Assembly (NCBI GenBank): GCA_963978895.1
Contig: OZ022246.1
Location: forward strand, 21,647,103-21,711,102
Reading direction: 5' to 3'
DNA length: 64,000 bases
From: Erpobdella octoculata
Lineage: Eukaryota > Annelida > Clitellata > Hirudinida > Erpobdellidae
Both the position numbers and the translations under genes were made by a program. The notes beneath the pieces were generated by a model. That model saw only the letters and a program-made list of their open reading frames with translations. It was not told the DNA's origin and searched no databases. Shown piece by piece: positions 1-13,866 of this stretch; the stretch's first letter is position 1; each line of letters begins with the position of its first letter.

Positions 1-96
1 AATACAAGTTAAAACGCGCAGTTTACATCAATAATAATCAGTTTTCTAGTATAAACTATCGAGTTATCAAATTTATTCATGTTTTTAAAAGAAAAA

Positions 97-3000
97 CTAC
101 AAGCAAAGTTTTGCAACTTTACAAATGTACGGCAAAGGCATCGAACAGTCACCGTTTTCCCAATACGACGAAGCAGTTGTCAAATCCAGCGTGTACATGC
201 CGCATATATTTTTGTCGGACATGTTACGAGGGATGGTGCGACCTTTCCAGTTGGTGAACGCTCCGAATGGTTGAAGGTTATCGCTTGGCAAAAGATTGTT
301 GAACCAAAACCAGTTTGACGATGTTTTGCTGTAGATAGCCGATGACCACGATTTATATATGAAGCCTACAAAAATAAATCAAAATTTAAACAAAGATAAT
401 ATCAGATTTGTCAATGGGATTTCTACCAGCACACGATCACAATTTAAAATTGATGTTTAGATTGGATTTACTAAAATTACTTAAATCAATAATGTATTAT
501 CCAGTTTGTTTCAGTTTGTAATTTTTAGATAAATATACGTTATTTAATATTGTATAGCGATCAGTAATTTACCGCTATGCAGCTATCAGGTCCCGCCAAT
601 TAAGTGCCCTTAAACTAGGTCTCGCCTTGAATAAAAATTTAAATAAAAAGTTCAAAGCTTAAGTAGATCAAAAATCTTGCTTTCCGCTTTTTTTACGTCA
701 ATATGAATTTGTTAACTCGCTCCGATCCAACACAAAAATTAAACTCCTACATCACAGATGCCACGTGTTCCTCAAAGCTACTCACACGCCAGCTAATCAC
801 TTAACCAGATATCACAGGTCGACATGTGTAGTTCAGCGACTCGCTTTACCCATTCTGGATTTAAACATCCTAGGACCCAGTAGTCCCGGATAGTGGGACC
901 CACTTTTATAAGATCTGATCGGTGATTACTAATTGTTCTGTTTCGGTTTTTAACAGTTTGGAAAATGGATGCACTTTCTGTTAACATTGTTTTGTTTTGG
1001 GTACTAAATTTTTTATTTATATAAGATTGTAAGTGTACAAAATTAAAACAAACTCGTTTAAAAAAAATGTAAAAAAATCCCATTTTTGAACAATTAAAAT
1101 TTTTTTATAAAAAATGTTTCATACCAGGACGAAGAGTTTTGTTGAAATGCTGGTAAATGAGATCTTTTATAAAATTGTCTTCTCTCAAATCTTTGATGAA
1201 AACCAGACGCGACCTGAAGGAACTGCATTGTATTTGGGCTTGGGCGACTTGGAGAGGCTCGCTAACCAGCTTGTAACAGTTGCCGAGTCCGTATGAACCT
1301 GATACAAAGGTATCGTCTGGACAGTACCCGGTTTCGCTCAGTCCTGAGACGCGGGTTGTATAATTATTTTGAATTCAGAACATCGCTAACTACCCAAAAT
1401 TTATAAAACTTAATTGATATATAAAGCTCACCTGATTTATATTTCTCTATGTATTGTTTCAGCCTGTTAATCTGCGTAATGAGTAAGTTGATTGTGACGC
1501 TTTGGTCAATAAGGCTAGTTGTAGTAGAATTGGTCTGGTCGCAGCTGGGAAGATTGACAGTACCTGTTGAGAAATACGATTCAATTGAACTTTAATGCAG
1601 TTTTATCTAGGAAATGTTTTATGTAACACTCATGCAGTTTAGTAGTGGGGATCAGAACGCGACATGTCAATCAAAGTTTGCCATCCGATCGTGGCAAAAG
1701 CCTTTACTGGATGTTTAAAAACCAGATGATTTTAGATTAATTCATTTTTACACACTTTTACTTAACTTGACTTCTCTGTCTGTTTGTCAGTCTGTCTGTC
1801 GGTCTGTCTGTCTGTCTGTCGGTCTGTTTGTCTCTCTGTCTGTCGGTATGTCTGTCGGTCTGTCTGTCGTCAAATTTTGCAATCGATTTTAAACTAACTT
1901 CCCGATGAGCTAGAGACTTAAAAATTTATACATACCTCCGAACTGATTAACAATGCATTCTATCAAATTTTCGGATCGATTTGACAAAATTTAATTAAAT
2001 AATTATTTGTGATATTTTTGTCGAACTATTTATTGTCTATGCTAATATGCTTGTTGTTTATGTAACATATATAATTTTCGGATTGATTGGACAACATCAA
2101 CTTCCAGAGGGTGTCAAATGATTACTTGAATAGTGTAAAAATATAAAAGTCTGTTTTTAAAAAACTTTGTTTTTTGCTTCTCTTATTGTATAGTAGATAA
2201 ATAGATATACGAGTAGCAGTAGTTTCCGTTAGTATAGGAAACTGTAGTTAATAAACTTTGACATTGTGCACGTTCTAGTGATGATATCGTAGCCATTATT
2301 TGTTCGTTTATTCGATGCCATAATAAAACATATGATACTAACTACAACAGTTTGAAGAAATTGTGATATAGTTTGAATATGATATTGGAAGCTGTAACAA
2401 AAATTCATAAACACTTTATTGAAAATAAAAATTTTTTAAATTTTAGGCAAACATTTCAGCTAAATGTTCTAACAAAAGTAAACAAAAAACAGCTTACTGG
2501 CGTGGATTGGTCAACATTCAACGATGGACAGTCTGTAACAAAATATTAATAATTTTATTTATTTATTTATTTATTCTCAAACAGAAGGGCCTATCGGCCT
2601 CTAATACCGTTCGGACAGTACAAACGAAACAAAAAAAACCAATAAACGAAATATGTACACATACTCAGTTGCAAATCGTAAATTGTTAAGATGTTAGAAA
2701 CATACAATAGCAAGGTATGCTCGCGTATAACATATTGAATAAGATATTGAGTCTTGTAAATATTTAAATTTTGCATTTATGGAACGGTTAAACCTGACAA
2801 ATTGTTGTTCTTAACGCTTATACATAATGCCGTGAAGTTGAAACATCCACCGCAATCTTCAAAATCCCTCTAAATACTTCCAAAAATCTGTTCATTTGAC
2901 ATCCAGATCTGCTAATGCTTCAGGAAAAATTCAAAGTCTTGAAAACTTAGATAAATCCATCTGATTTATCAAGCTTCTGAACCGACTGTAGTTTGATGAT

Positions 3001-6000
3001 CCAACAACATCCTGAGGCAAAGAATTCCATGCTGAGACCACGCGACCAGTTATGAAAAACCTGGCATCGTCAGTTCTATATTGACCTGGCATCAGTTTGT
3101 AGCTATGGCCCCTTGTTTTTTCATAATTTGCTCGTTTAAATTGTCCAACCAGGCTATAATCCACCATTCCATTTAAAGATCTGTAGCAGAAACAAAGGTC
3201 TGCGATAAGTCTGTGCTCTTCTAGAGTTTTCAATCCCAAAAAGCTGAGACGGGTCGAGTATGGTAATAATGTCTTAAATAACTGTTTCATTTAAATATTT
3301 TGAGTTAATTTCAAGAGTGACTGTCATGCAGCAAGTAATAAGCAAGGTTTGTCCAATTGCTCTTAAATACACTTTTACGATTATTTATTTTTAATATTGC
3401 ATGGTGGTTAATTAAAATCAAATTAAAATAATCACATCATTAGTTGAAAAAAACTTTAAAATTCGGTGTTCTGTCAATAACAAGTTACACTATTTTGAAT
3501 ACTGTTTTCCATCAGAACAAAAATGAAAACTTACTTGATGCACTTGCACACAGTTTCAAGTAATTGCTGAAGGTTCTCGTCCAACTCCAACTTTGTAGTC
3601 GTATGTTGGTGGATACACCAGACCCAAACACACCCAGAGTGTCGTAAGAATTCGAAGAAAGTTTAAGTTCCGAATTGCTGTTAACTGAGTAGGGAACAGG
3701 AATCTTCAAGTAAGAGTTTTCAGGGCTGAATATGGCCAGACGATCATCCGTTGTAATGGTTAGAGTTCGATTAAAAGCATACTGGAAAAAATTTGTAAAA
3801 AAAATCTTTTTTTTGATTAAACTTTACCGATTTGTGTATTCATATTTATCTTGTAAGTTTTGGTTAAGAAATGTTACTAACACCGCAAAAACAGAATACG
3901 GCGATACTACAGCAGAACACAAAAGTACATACAACGTAATTCACTGCTAAAATAAAACAAAAGTTTGCAATTTTTTTAAGTCATTTCTAAAAACAGCTTG
4001 TTTAATAGTTAGTCATTTCTGAAAAATGTGTTTAATAAAATAAAATGAATTATTTAACAAGCAAGCCGTAAAAAACCAAGTTTTTCACAAATTCCTTTAT
4101 TTCTGGATTTGCCGGCGTTTCATTTATTGCATTTTTTTTAAATGAAATTTTTTGAATTTATATCTATTAACATTTATTTATTTGTATTTGGTTTTTTTTA
4201 AATATAGGTATATATTATTTGTAATTACCAGTTTTTTCCAAAAACTTTTAAACTTTAATGCAGTGTCATAAGGAGTGAACTTATTTTCAAATTTCAGCTC
4301 GATTGGATGACGGTAGGTAGTTAATTTTCACTTTAAAGGTTTGCAAACATTTGAGCAAGCAAGCAATAAATTAAGCAAGATCTGCAGTGATTGATTTGAA
4401 AAGAATTGTCAGCTGTTTCAGAAAATGACGAAATAGAACATTATGTAACATTGTCTTATAAGTTAGTAGTCACATGGAGATGAAGGTGGGAATCTTTTAT
4501 TCATGTCAAACAGAACAATACGCAGAGCATGAGAATTATAAAACATTGTAATAAATTTATTTTAAAATAAAATAAATCGAAATAATTTTTAATATTAGAA
4601 GTATAATTAAAAATACAAAAAAAAACAATTTTTTTTTAATGTTTTGAATTGACTCTAAGCAGAAATATTTTATTTGTTGATTTGCATTCCATCTTGCAAA
4701 ATTACCAATTTAGTTACTTCATTTAGCATTCACACTAATTGCTTCATATCTATGTTGCTAGCCAACAATAAATAAACAAATAAACAATAATTAAACTAAC
4801 TGAACAAATGAATATTAATAACACTGAATGATTAATTAATTATTAATTAAGTTTGATCCACGCTAAATGTTTCTGATGATCATTCATCATTTTTGGCAGT
4901 GCTCGACGTTAACAGCAAGCGTTTATATCAATAGGAGGCGGTGTTAGCTATTAATTCTTTGCATGCTAAAAAGAATAAAACGCTTAGAAATGTGAGAGTA
5001 GTTTATAATTCGCGTTTATTTTTAGATTAAAAACGTTTAAAAATTGACAGTCTCGACGATGTTGATAAATGACAAACTAATGCATTTCTACGAGCCCATT
5101 ACAAATAACCATGTATACAACTTAGCTACTGCGTAGTAGCCATAAATCAGTCAAAAAACTTACCACGGTGCCATTTTGTCTGCTTATCTCCAGCTGCGTG
5201 GGAATGATGAGTGTCCACCACTTCAGAGTGTAAGAGTTATCCACCGCTCTTGTCCATATTTGTACGTGGAAAGGTTCGGTTATGCAGACCTTGGTGATGA
5301 GAGCATTGTACGCTCCCGGTGTCAGTACTGTGCTTGTTTCAATGACGACGTAGTTCAACGAATCGAGTAGCTTTGAGCCGCAGCATTCTAATACTGGAAA
5401 AAGACAGAAATGTGGAGTTCTAAATTATTTATTTGAACCATGGACGTCGTTTGGGATTGAGGATTTCCGGAAAAACTTTTTTTCTGAAAAATTAGCTACG
5501 ACTACCTCCCCCCCGCACAGTCATTACCTATTTTAGAAAGAAATTTAGCAGTCTTAAAAATATTGTTACTGCTACGCCTCCCCATTGGTCATCAGCTATT
5601 TTCGAAGAAAAAAGTAAATAGGTTTTTGGTAAATGTTTGAAAAAGTACTCATGACTACCCCTCTTTTCCCTGGTCATCAGCTATTTTGAAAAAAAAAGTT
5701 TAGCTTTAGGAAAATAAAATTTAGGATTGTGTGGGCTTTTTCAACATCCCCCACCATAGTGTTTTGGTGAAATGACGTTTATCGTTTGAACTTAGTTGTA
5801 ACAAAGTTAATTAGCTAATGACAAACTTGCAGTAAACAATTTTTGGCTAAACATATAATTGAAAACAATTGAACTGCAAAATTCGGTCAAGATTTGACAT
5901 TAAGATTTTAAGAATAATCTATCTTTAAAATTATTCTATACGACTAGGATTGGATTAAAAAAACATCTAGATGATTCTAAAAAGTGTAAGTAGTGATGAA

Positions 6001-6112
6001 AAAATGTTTGTAAAATATTCAATCAACTAAAATATTCCAACTAACACTGAGGAGCTGTAGGCTGTATCAACACAAGCATCAATAAAACCGTCGTTACATG
6101 AACCTTGTACAT
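97..6112 (-). CDS. secreted C-type lectin-like domain protein, 6 exons, 387 aa
   Basis: Six exons on the minus strand join in frame: 6046-6112, 5164-5393, 3535-3781, 1432-1563, 1125-1343 and 97-365 (1164 nt, TAG stop). All introns are GT/AG. Exon 1 gives a signal peptide (ATG, then a VLLMLVLI core). Exons 2-3 (about aa 23-181) encode one extracellular unit with LTPGAYN, VQIW and a later DDRLAIF motif; I know similar stretches from invertebrate secreted proteins but cannot name a family. Exon 4 (aa 182-225) is a heptad-like neck (INLLITQINRLKQYIEKY), suggesting oligomers. Exons 5-6 encode a long-form C-type lectin-like domain with six cysteines (CPDD, NCYKL, IQCSS, ICGMY, GDCSM, YICKV) and the SYWENGDC end. 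The EPN/QPD sugar-binding triplet is not visible, so calcium-dependent sugar binding is doubtful. Likely a secreted recognition protein. The final exons are well supported; the signal-peptide exon was chosen by phase and hydrophobicity. Confidence 0.82.
1786..1870. repeat. imperfect (GTCT)n microsatellite
   Basis: About 85 bp of imperfect CTGT/GTCT tetranucleotides, with GTCG variants, in the intron before the lectin-neck exon. The flank after it (CAAATTTTGCAATCGATTTT) resembles the conserved edge often seen next to such tracts in dispersed invertebrate repeats. Confidence 0.7.
2540..3290 (-). mobile_element. 3' end of a non-LTR retrotransposon (CR1/L2/Jockey-like), truncated
   Basis: On the minus strand an open 119-codon stretch (2931-3290) matches the C-terminal tail of LINE reverse-transcriptase ORFs: RLSFLGLKTLEEHRLIADL, RGHSYKLMPG and RVVSAWNSLPQDVV. 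It is followed by a short 3' UTR that ends in a repeated TAAA tail (about 2540-2570), as in CR1/L2-type elements. The 5' part of the ORF is missing, so this is a dead 5'-truncated insertion. It sits in the large intron of the lectin gene in the same orientation as that gene. Confidence 0.75.
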
Positions 6113-8225
6113 TTCCTCTCAGTTATGAATTCTTCTATCTAATTGTAAATTAAACAACTATGTTATAATCTGTTTCAAAATTGATGAAAAATGAATTTTG
6201 TTTCACGAAAATTTAACAAGGCCTTACAAATCGACTTCCGACCGAAAAAACGTCAGTTCAAAGCTACGATCATTGTTCTGTCAGCTCGCATGGCTTAAAC
6301 TGAGTGATTAGCGTGTTCTTAAGACAGCTTATGGGAGAGGTTTTCACATTTTCATTGACAGCATTGATACACTATTTTTATATTTAAAAAAAATACTTAT
6401 CCACAATCTTGTTTAGAACAAATTTGTGTCTAAAAATAATAGTTCTATCAGGGACTAGATGGGAAAAGTTTTCACACTTTCAATGATAGCATTTAATAAC
6501 AGTCATCTACAATTTTATTTAGAACAATTTTTTTCTAAAGATGTTAGTTCTATCAGGGACTAGTTATTTCAAATCTACGGCTTTCGTTTCATGTCTGGGA
6601 CTAGATATCTCAGAAAAATGGTGATGAGCTGTATCAGAAGAAGATTAATCTTGACTTCATTTACAATAAGAATGATTGCTATCCAGTTGAAAACATATGG
6701 TAAACTTTAAAAAATAACCTTTTCTATGTTTTCTATCTTTGTATTAAATCCAATATAACTGCACTTATAAAATGTAATTTTCAATTAAAAATGTTATCAA
6801 TACAAAACATAACTATCACCAGCTGAATAAATTTACTTCTAAAAGTTCATCGCTAGTTGCGAAGTAAAACTTTTTTAAACAGGCAGCTTATAGATTTCGT
6901 AGTTATTGAAAAGCTTCGATTGTACTCGGCTGAATAGATTGTAGGCAACTACGAATATAACCAGGTAAGTGAAATGATTTAATCATTTAAGGTCTGCTTG
7001 ATACGAATACTGCGGACTGACTTGTTTATTATTTTAACTAGTTTTTTATAAAATGTGTGAAGTGTACTGTTATTATTATATTATGTTCGTCGTAGAAAAT
7101 TAGCCCAGTTTACTTTTAATTGATTTAGAGGATAGGACTTTCAAATTTGTACGTTTTTTACGGAACAAAATACTTAGAACAATATTATTATTTTATAAAC
7201 AAGAACTAATGTGATCAAAATAAATTTATTCATTTCAATTAGTGTTATTTAAATTACTAATAGATGTCAGAAATTGTAAAACAAAAGTTGAAAAATTATT
7301 TATTAATATTTTCTGGTCACAAAATAAATCACAGACCTAAACCCAACCTATCTGAATAATATTTCTTTAAATTATTATATAAACAAACAATTTAAAGTTA
7401 TATTTACATGTACTTACATGCTGAACACATTTGTTTTCAAAATTTTTACTATCAGTTCAATGCAATTCTAACTTTTTTAAGAAACAACTTTCAATTCAAT
7501 CAGAAATTTTTAACATTCTTGCCCATACCAAAATAGGCTAAGCGTCACACTCACAGGCACTCACACACTCACACACACACACACACACATACTAAATGCA
7601 GTCAGAAACAGTTGTAAGCCTGACTTTGTCGATATATTGATGTCATGGCACAACATTCGAATCAATGAACACTCCTGAATAAGCTTTAATTGTTCTATAC
7701 TGTTCTAATGCAGTTCTGTAAGGATTAATCGTGACTTTCTGTAGGTTGGAATTTAAAATAAAATGTGTTTGTGATGGCACGGTTAATAATCAGATGACGT
7801 AGAAGAACGACTGAGGTACCAAGAAGCACGATAAAACTTTAATGTCGTTGACATTATTACCTAATCACAACTATGTATTAGCAGACTTGTATTTATATAT
7901 ATGTATGTACCTATTATATTTGCATCTATTTTTACAAATTCAGTTAAACCTTTTTAAAATAATAATGATTAATTGCAGTTTATTGTTTCAAACAATTTGT
8001 TAGATATTTTTCGTTGTCTCTTTTTTAAATGGTACGTTTAACTATAAACTTACTCGTGTGCCCTTAATAACCACACTCACAATGTAGCATTTAACGTTTG
8101 GAATGATAAGAAAATCAATAAATACAAAAAATACAAATTGTTTTAATTATTAATTTAAAACAAAAAAATTAAAATAATTCATCGCACAGAGACAATTGAG
8201 GGTTAATGAAACCCCGGTCACATGG
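6113..8225. other. intergenic spacer between lectin gene and channel array
   Basis: AT-rich, no coding exon recognised. A short CA microsatellite lies at about 7567-7589. The sequence upstream of 6112 is the presumed promoter of the lectin gene, but I see no clear TATA or initiator. Two related stretches near 6380-6450 and 6480-6570 share 'agttctatcagggactag', a local direct duplication. Confidence 0.5.
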
Positions 8226-11200
8226 TTACTCGGGGGCGGCTTCTTCTCTCGCCTGGACTGCCCTGGTCGATTTCCTGACAGTTTTGTAGAAGCAGATGCA
8301 ACATAAATCATAAAGAAGCTCAATGAACTCCACAACTGTCAGAAGAGAAAATCCAATGTAGAGACCTAGGACGCCACCTATGTCTGACATGAGTTCGTGG
8401 AGCTGAAAAAAACAGTAAAAACCAGCGAAATAGTAAATGTTCTGTGTTCACTGACAAATGATATTGCGTGTTTGATAAAGATAAATGACCAGGCATAGTT
8501 ATTGATCTTCGTTCAACCCAATTAATAGTACATGTTTTGATAGATCCCCAAATAAACGCCAAAACAACCATTAAAAATTGCATGTTTCTAGACCATAAGG
8601 TTTCCATGTTCATGTTTAAAAGTTGTTTATGTTGTTTTAATTTGGAATAAATACAAATTAAAATGTAAAAAAAAGAATTTTAAAGTTAGTTTTAATATAT
8701 GGAAACATTAATCGTTATTATTTTATCAAAAAAAAGTTAATTAAAACTCCTAAATTTTGCACCAAAATGACTCTCTGTTACATTTGTCAGCAACTTATAA
8801 CTTGTAAACTTTGTCATATGCACTAATTCAATTTTTAATAAATCAATCTGGCAAATTTCCGTTTACTTCGTATGCAGGAAATTCAGAAATGGATTCGTAA
8901 GCAAGATCCTGGAAGTAAACGACAAACTTGCCGTAATTATCGAAGTCAACAGATTCGTTTGATGATGATGATGATGATCTATCTTCCAAGAAGTGTTGTA
9001 GAACATTCTGTTGAAAAGTAAGTATGTCAGTAAAATTGGTATTCCATAGGCACCGGAAAAAATCAAAGATCAAGAAAAAACAATTTGAACTTACTTGCAA
9101 CATTTTATAAATCAACAATCACCATCTACAATATGTTTTTTGTATTTTGTTTGTTTTTTTAACATTTAAAACCCATAAATTAGAAGAAACTGTTTTGAGT
9201 TTATTTTTAAGCTCAGATTACTTGTGGGACTTGAAGTCTCAGAGTTTATCTAAAAGATAATTTTAGATAAATTTCAATAGTTTTAGAAAATGCAAATATA
9301 TGTAAGGTTGCCATCTAGATGTCCCAAACATGCTGAAACAATGTGAATACATGTAAAACATTTTCACAAAAACAGTGTGAAATAAAAAAATTTAAACTTC
9401 ATTTATGTAAAGTATTTTTTTTTAATTTTTGAAAAAATTAAGTTTTTTATGAGCAATTTAAAAAAATTTAAATTTATTGATATAAAAATATGAGTTTTAA
9501 TACAACTCACTTTATAATTTCTGGCAGGCCATATCTCAGAGCTGACAGTCGCTTTGTAGAGAGTTTCACTAGTGAAAATTAAACAACTGTTAATGTGTTT
9601 TTTAATCAACAAATAAATCATTTTGCAGCAAATGAAATAAATGTTATATTCTTTTTAAATTGAATAAGTGAAGTAACTAACCGACATGGCACGGGACACG
9701 AAGGGTCGCATTTTAGACTTCCATTCTCGTATGACCACCAGACTGATTCAACACAGCTCTCTGAAACATCAAGTTCAGATAGTTCCAGTTTAGATAGTTC
9801 AAGTTGAAATAGTTAACAACGCACATTTAAATATTGTCATCAACTTGTTATTTTAACTAAATAAAATGATAGAAATAGAAAAAAATGTTTTTATAAAACC
9901 ATTACGCGGGATGATCAAGTAAATAAAATTAAAATGATAATTAAACAATAGAAATATAAATAATGAAAAATACAGATAAATATTAATCATGATAATTTTA
10001 AAATAACCATAAGAATATGAAAACAAAACATTCGGCACTCATCGTTGCATAAAAGCTTTAACAACCACAGCTTCACATATTGTAAAACTTCACTTAAGAA
10101 CGTTTTGCATATACGAGACTAAAAATTTGAGTTTTTTTTTAATAGAATCTTTAAAACAGCTTAATTTAGAGATAACATATAAGAAAATTTGAAATATGCA
10201 CAGAAGACTGAATCCGTAGCAATAAATGTTTGAAATCAGCCCAGCCCACACATAATACTAAAACATTCAACCGACCACCATCAGATCCTTCAAACCATGG
10301 ATATCTTGATATAACATCTGGATCCACAACCTAATAAAAATACTTATTAAGCCTACTGTGTTATTACCGATTACATTATGATAGTGAATTAATTAATGTA
10401 ACAAACAACAGTAGCTTTAAAAGTTTGGTCACACTTATACAAATCTTTATATAACTACTGCTTAACTGGTCGTACCGTTTAGGCCTATTCTATTAGGTTG
10501 TCGATCCAGTAGTTATATCAAGATATTCATGCTCGAAACCCACTGCTCGCTGAGGTTCAACATACTAGGAATGGTATTTGGTAAGTTTTCAACATCCCCA
10601 AGTAATGCCTAATACAAAGTATTTTATTAAATTAAATTATCTTTCAGTGGTAAAAATATGTTTACTTTGTTTTTCATCATCATGCACGCATGGTTTAAGA
10701 AAAGATTCCTTAGTAATCTCCATGGGGAACTTGGCATACCCGCAGTGGCACCGTCTGATGATCTCTCTACTCAGGCAAGTGTACTGACAGCCCTATAATT
10801 TAATTACACGGTTGTTCACGCAAGTTTCTATTAATTTCAAAAAATTAATCATCTTTTTTCTTAAATTAAAATTTGATATATATATATATATATAATGAAT
10901 TTATAAAATCTCGTGTATCACTTTCTTTGAACCTTCTCACAGTAGCTGAGATTGAACATGTCTTGGTACATAGTTCTTTTCGCCAAGCCTTCTGCATAAC
11001 AGTCTCCGTAACTTTCGTTCAGTTTCTGGTTTTTAATCTGAAAGATTAAAACAAAAATATAACAAATCTGTTAAAACAATAAACTTCTAAAAGATCATGA
11101 ATGAAAACAAAGATAAAAAATGATCTGACGTGATAACACTACGTCCTTCCTTAAGCCAATAATTCTGTCTATATTTGATGCTTATTTAAAATAATGTTTA

Positions 11201-13866
11201 GATCATCAAAGTTTTGAATTAATTTGAAATTCAGATATGTGAAACCTATAATACAATACCTCAAATAGCTGACAACTCATTAGCACTTCTTGAACGCACA
11301 AAGTCGTTTTGCCACAACGTTACCACCTAGTTTACTATACAGTGGTACTCCCATAAACGACCCCCCCCCCATTAACGACTCTCTTTCTCTCTAATTTCAG
11401 ACCGTTTTCTTGCTGATTTCAAGCACGACTAACGCCCGTCCCCCATTTAAAACCTTTTTTACGACCGAATTTTTGGGCCATTTTAAAGGTCGTGAAAAGC
11501 GAGTACCAGTGTATTTAACTAAATCAGGTTTACCATGGTGACTCCAATGTGAGTGAGAGCATTGGGAGCAACAAGAATACCCTCATCTTCAGGGAAAGGC
11601 ATGCGTCTCGGATCGTGGACGACCACTCTTAAGCCGGCTGAATGAGATATTTCCCCTATGTATTCATCTTGCTCCACGTTAAAAGTTATTGAGAGTCCTG
11701 GTTTAGTTACAAATTTAGATAAAACAGATTTAATATTTATGTTGTTAATAAATTTTTATATTTTACCAAATCTTGGACCGGCTCTTCTTGACATTTTCAA
11801 AATGTTGTTGTCAATTCCAGAGTTGAAAGTAAAGCAATTTCCATAATAATTGTTAAAAATATATCTGAAATCTCTGTAATCCAAATTGATACAATGTTTT
11901 TAATATTCAAACTGAGTTACTGAATTAAAACACGTTTAATAAATTTAAAATGAAGTCAAGGAAGTGAAAATTATAATATTTGACACTAAAAAATACACTT
12001 TCAACCATGTTTTTTATCAATAATTGCATATACACAAATATTAAAACATACCTCTGCAAATCGCACATTCCTCCAAGAAATTCACAATCAAATATGGTGC
12101 TTGCTAAGTCATGGCCAGCTTCAAGTTTTTCATCGGTATTCATTCCAAGGAATTTCTCTTGAATCTGTACCATCAACCTGTAGTCGCTTCTCTGTTTTCT
12201 GCCATCTTCCGTTAAGCCAAATGTAGGAACACATTGTGCTAAATATATCATTAGTATAATGTAAATTTGGTACCAGAATATTTTCATGAGTTTGAACATT
12301 TTTTACTTATTAGGTGCTTATTCAAAGTTTTTTTCAACAAATACTGTGTACCAGATAATTTTCCTACTGAGAAATGTCAACATACCGAGTGATCCTTTCT
12401 TTAATACCGAAGAATTACGTCCAATGATCTTTGACGTGATACACTTCTCCACATTAATTTCTTGTTTATAAGCAAATATGATGTTTTTGAAGTTGGCGTT
12501 TTTCATAAAGTAAGACTTTCTGATCGGATTGTTGTTACAAATAGTCACGGCTGGGAAAACGATTGCTTTGGCTTGCTCGATCTTGATTGACACATCGACA
12601 TTGTATTCTAGATACTTTGCCACTTAAACATAATTATTGAGCTTTAATTAATTATATTTCAAATGCTAAATAAAACATTAAAACGTTGTTTAAGAGAAGT
12701 ACATTTAAAACTATTTATGATGGGTGAATGAAAAAATATAAATTGGCCATACCAAGTAGATAGAAATTTATGCTGAGCCCAACAAATGATAAAAAAGAAA
12801 AAAATATCCAAATCGTTTTCTTGCAATTTCCTGAAAACATTATTAAAAATTACTAAATTAAACTTTTTTATTCTCCAAAAACTAAAATTTCTGGTAAACA
12901 AATTTTATCAAACTTGAACAAACTTGTGGAATTAAGTGGGCTTAGAATACGTTAAAAATGTTATATTAAACAAAGTTGTATTACATTACATCTGGTAACA
13001 TAAAATAAAACAGTTTTAAGTTTGTTGTTTAAGCTTTATTGATTTGCAAATTATTTGACAGTCAAGTTTTGATTATTATTTAGCAAGCAAAAACAATAAT
13101 ACAAATAATTTGATCGATCTAAGAAATCAAAGTGTCTGATCCTGTAAAAGTTGAAATAAGTTAAAGTACATTCATTTATGACTGCCTCTTACAGAACAGA
13201 CCAGCGGCCACTTTACAATGATAGAACCAGCGGCGTATGCGGTGTTCACGGCAACGCTGGCAGCCCCGCACACTACTCGCTAGCTCCACAAGTGCACGAA
13301 GGACTTTAACCCCCAGACGAAGTTGCTACTCATTTATCGACCGCTAAAGGATGAAACGCTGATTTGACGCGAGCACATGTGAGTTAGTTTCCGGCTCAAG
13401 GAAATTACGTGCTCGAATCCGGGTACTCAGGATACCCAAGCCGGTGTCTAAACAACTATAGTATAATTAATTTAATTTCGAAAGTAAACTTTACTATGGA
13501 GAGCAAGTACAAATTATGATTATCTGCAGAAAGAAACTACTTTGCTAATTTGAACCTACAATTATGTTTTTTAAACATAATACAAAAACATTTACAAATT
13601 TTAATAAAAAAATAAGACATTCGAAGTTAATGAGATATTTTGAATTATGTACAAGATTTTGATCAACACTCACCTTTTGCGTGGTCAATGTGAGCAATTC
13701 CATGTGAAGTAGTTAAACTCTTAAAATGCTTCCAGACCAAAGCCACCGAAATATCGGCATCATACTTCACGTCGGCACCGTCATCAGACAGAAATTTAGT
13801 CGTCACAGCCGACTTATCTATCTTTTTAATCAATTTTTTGTTTTTCTTCAAGTTGAAATCATCCAT
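8226..13866 (-). CDS. DEG/ENaC-family sodium channel subunit (array gene 1), 12 exons, 550 aa
   Basis: Exons: 13674-13866, 12753-12830, 12386-12622, 12052-12238, 11767-11873, 11534-11697, 10933-11037, 10666-10792, 9682-9760, 9511-9568, 8867-9007, 8226-8402; 1653 nt, all GT/AG, ATG to TAA. Family hallmarks: N-terminal gating motif SLTTSHGIAHI; TM1 about aa 71-90; FPAVTICNNNP just after TM1; the palm strand SAGLRVVVHDPRRMPFPEDE; the Cys-rich thumb (GDC, SYC, CQYTC, RCHCGY, CDPSCPVPC); the pre-TM2/selectivity segment SDIGGVLGLYIGFS (G-x-S filter about aa 509-511) and TM2. Family members form trimeric amiloride-type sodium or proton/peptide-gated channels in the plasma membrane; the ligand cannot be read here. 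The C-terminal tail after TM2 is short and basic, unlike the longer tails of genes 2-5. A splice acceptor lies about 12 nt upstream of the ATG, implying an untranslated first exon. Confidence 0.92.
11340..11511. mobile_element. pogo/Tigger-like MITE with TIRs and TA target duplication
   Basis: A 172-bp element starting CAGTGGTACTC and ending GAGTACCAGTG, flanked on both sides by TA (11338-11339 and 11512-11513). The terminal inverted repeats extend about 25 bp and both include ACGACC. CAGTG ends, a TA duplication and no coding capacity fit a non-autonomous pogo-type Tc1/mariner element. It lies in intron 6 of channel gene 1, about 20 bp downstream of the 5' splice site of exon 6. Confidence 0.8.
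13195..13445. repeat. GC-richer SINE-like dispersed repeat in intron 1 of channel gene 1
   Basis: About 250 bp of distinctly higher GC content than the surrounding intron, with no open exon. It contains 'gtgctcgaatccgggtac', close to a pol III B box, and 'gctactcatttatcgacc', reminiscent of SINE bodies. No clear A box, tail or target duplication was found, so the class is uncertain. Confidence 0.35.

Noticed and set aside
793..1083. Minus-strand frame with DYWVLGCLNPEWVKRVAELH
   Set aside because: It lies in the last intron of the lectin gene, has no fitting splice phase, and the lectin domain is complete without it.
10260..10335. Possible extra exon between exons 8 and 9 of channel gene 1
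   Set aside because: In the phase set by exon 8 it meets a stop; exon 8 joins exon 9 directly in phase and gives the normal family sequence.
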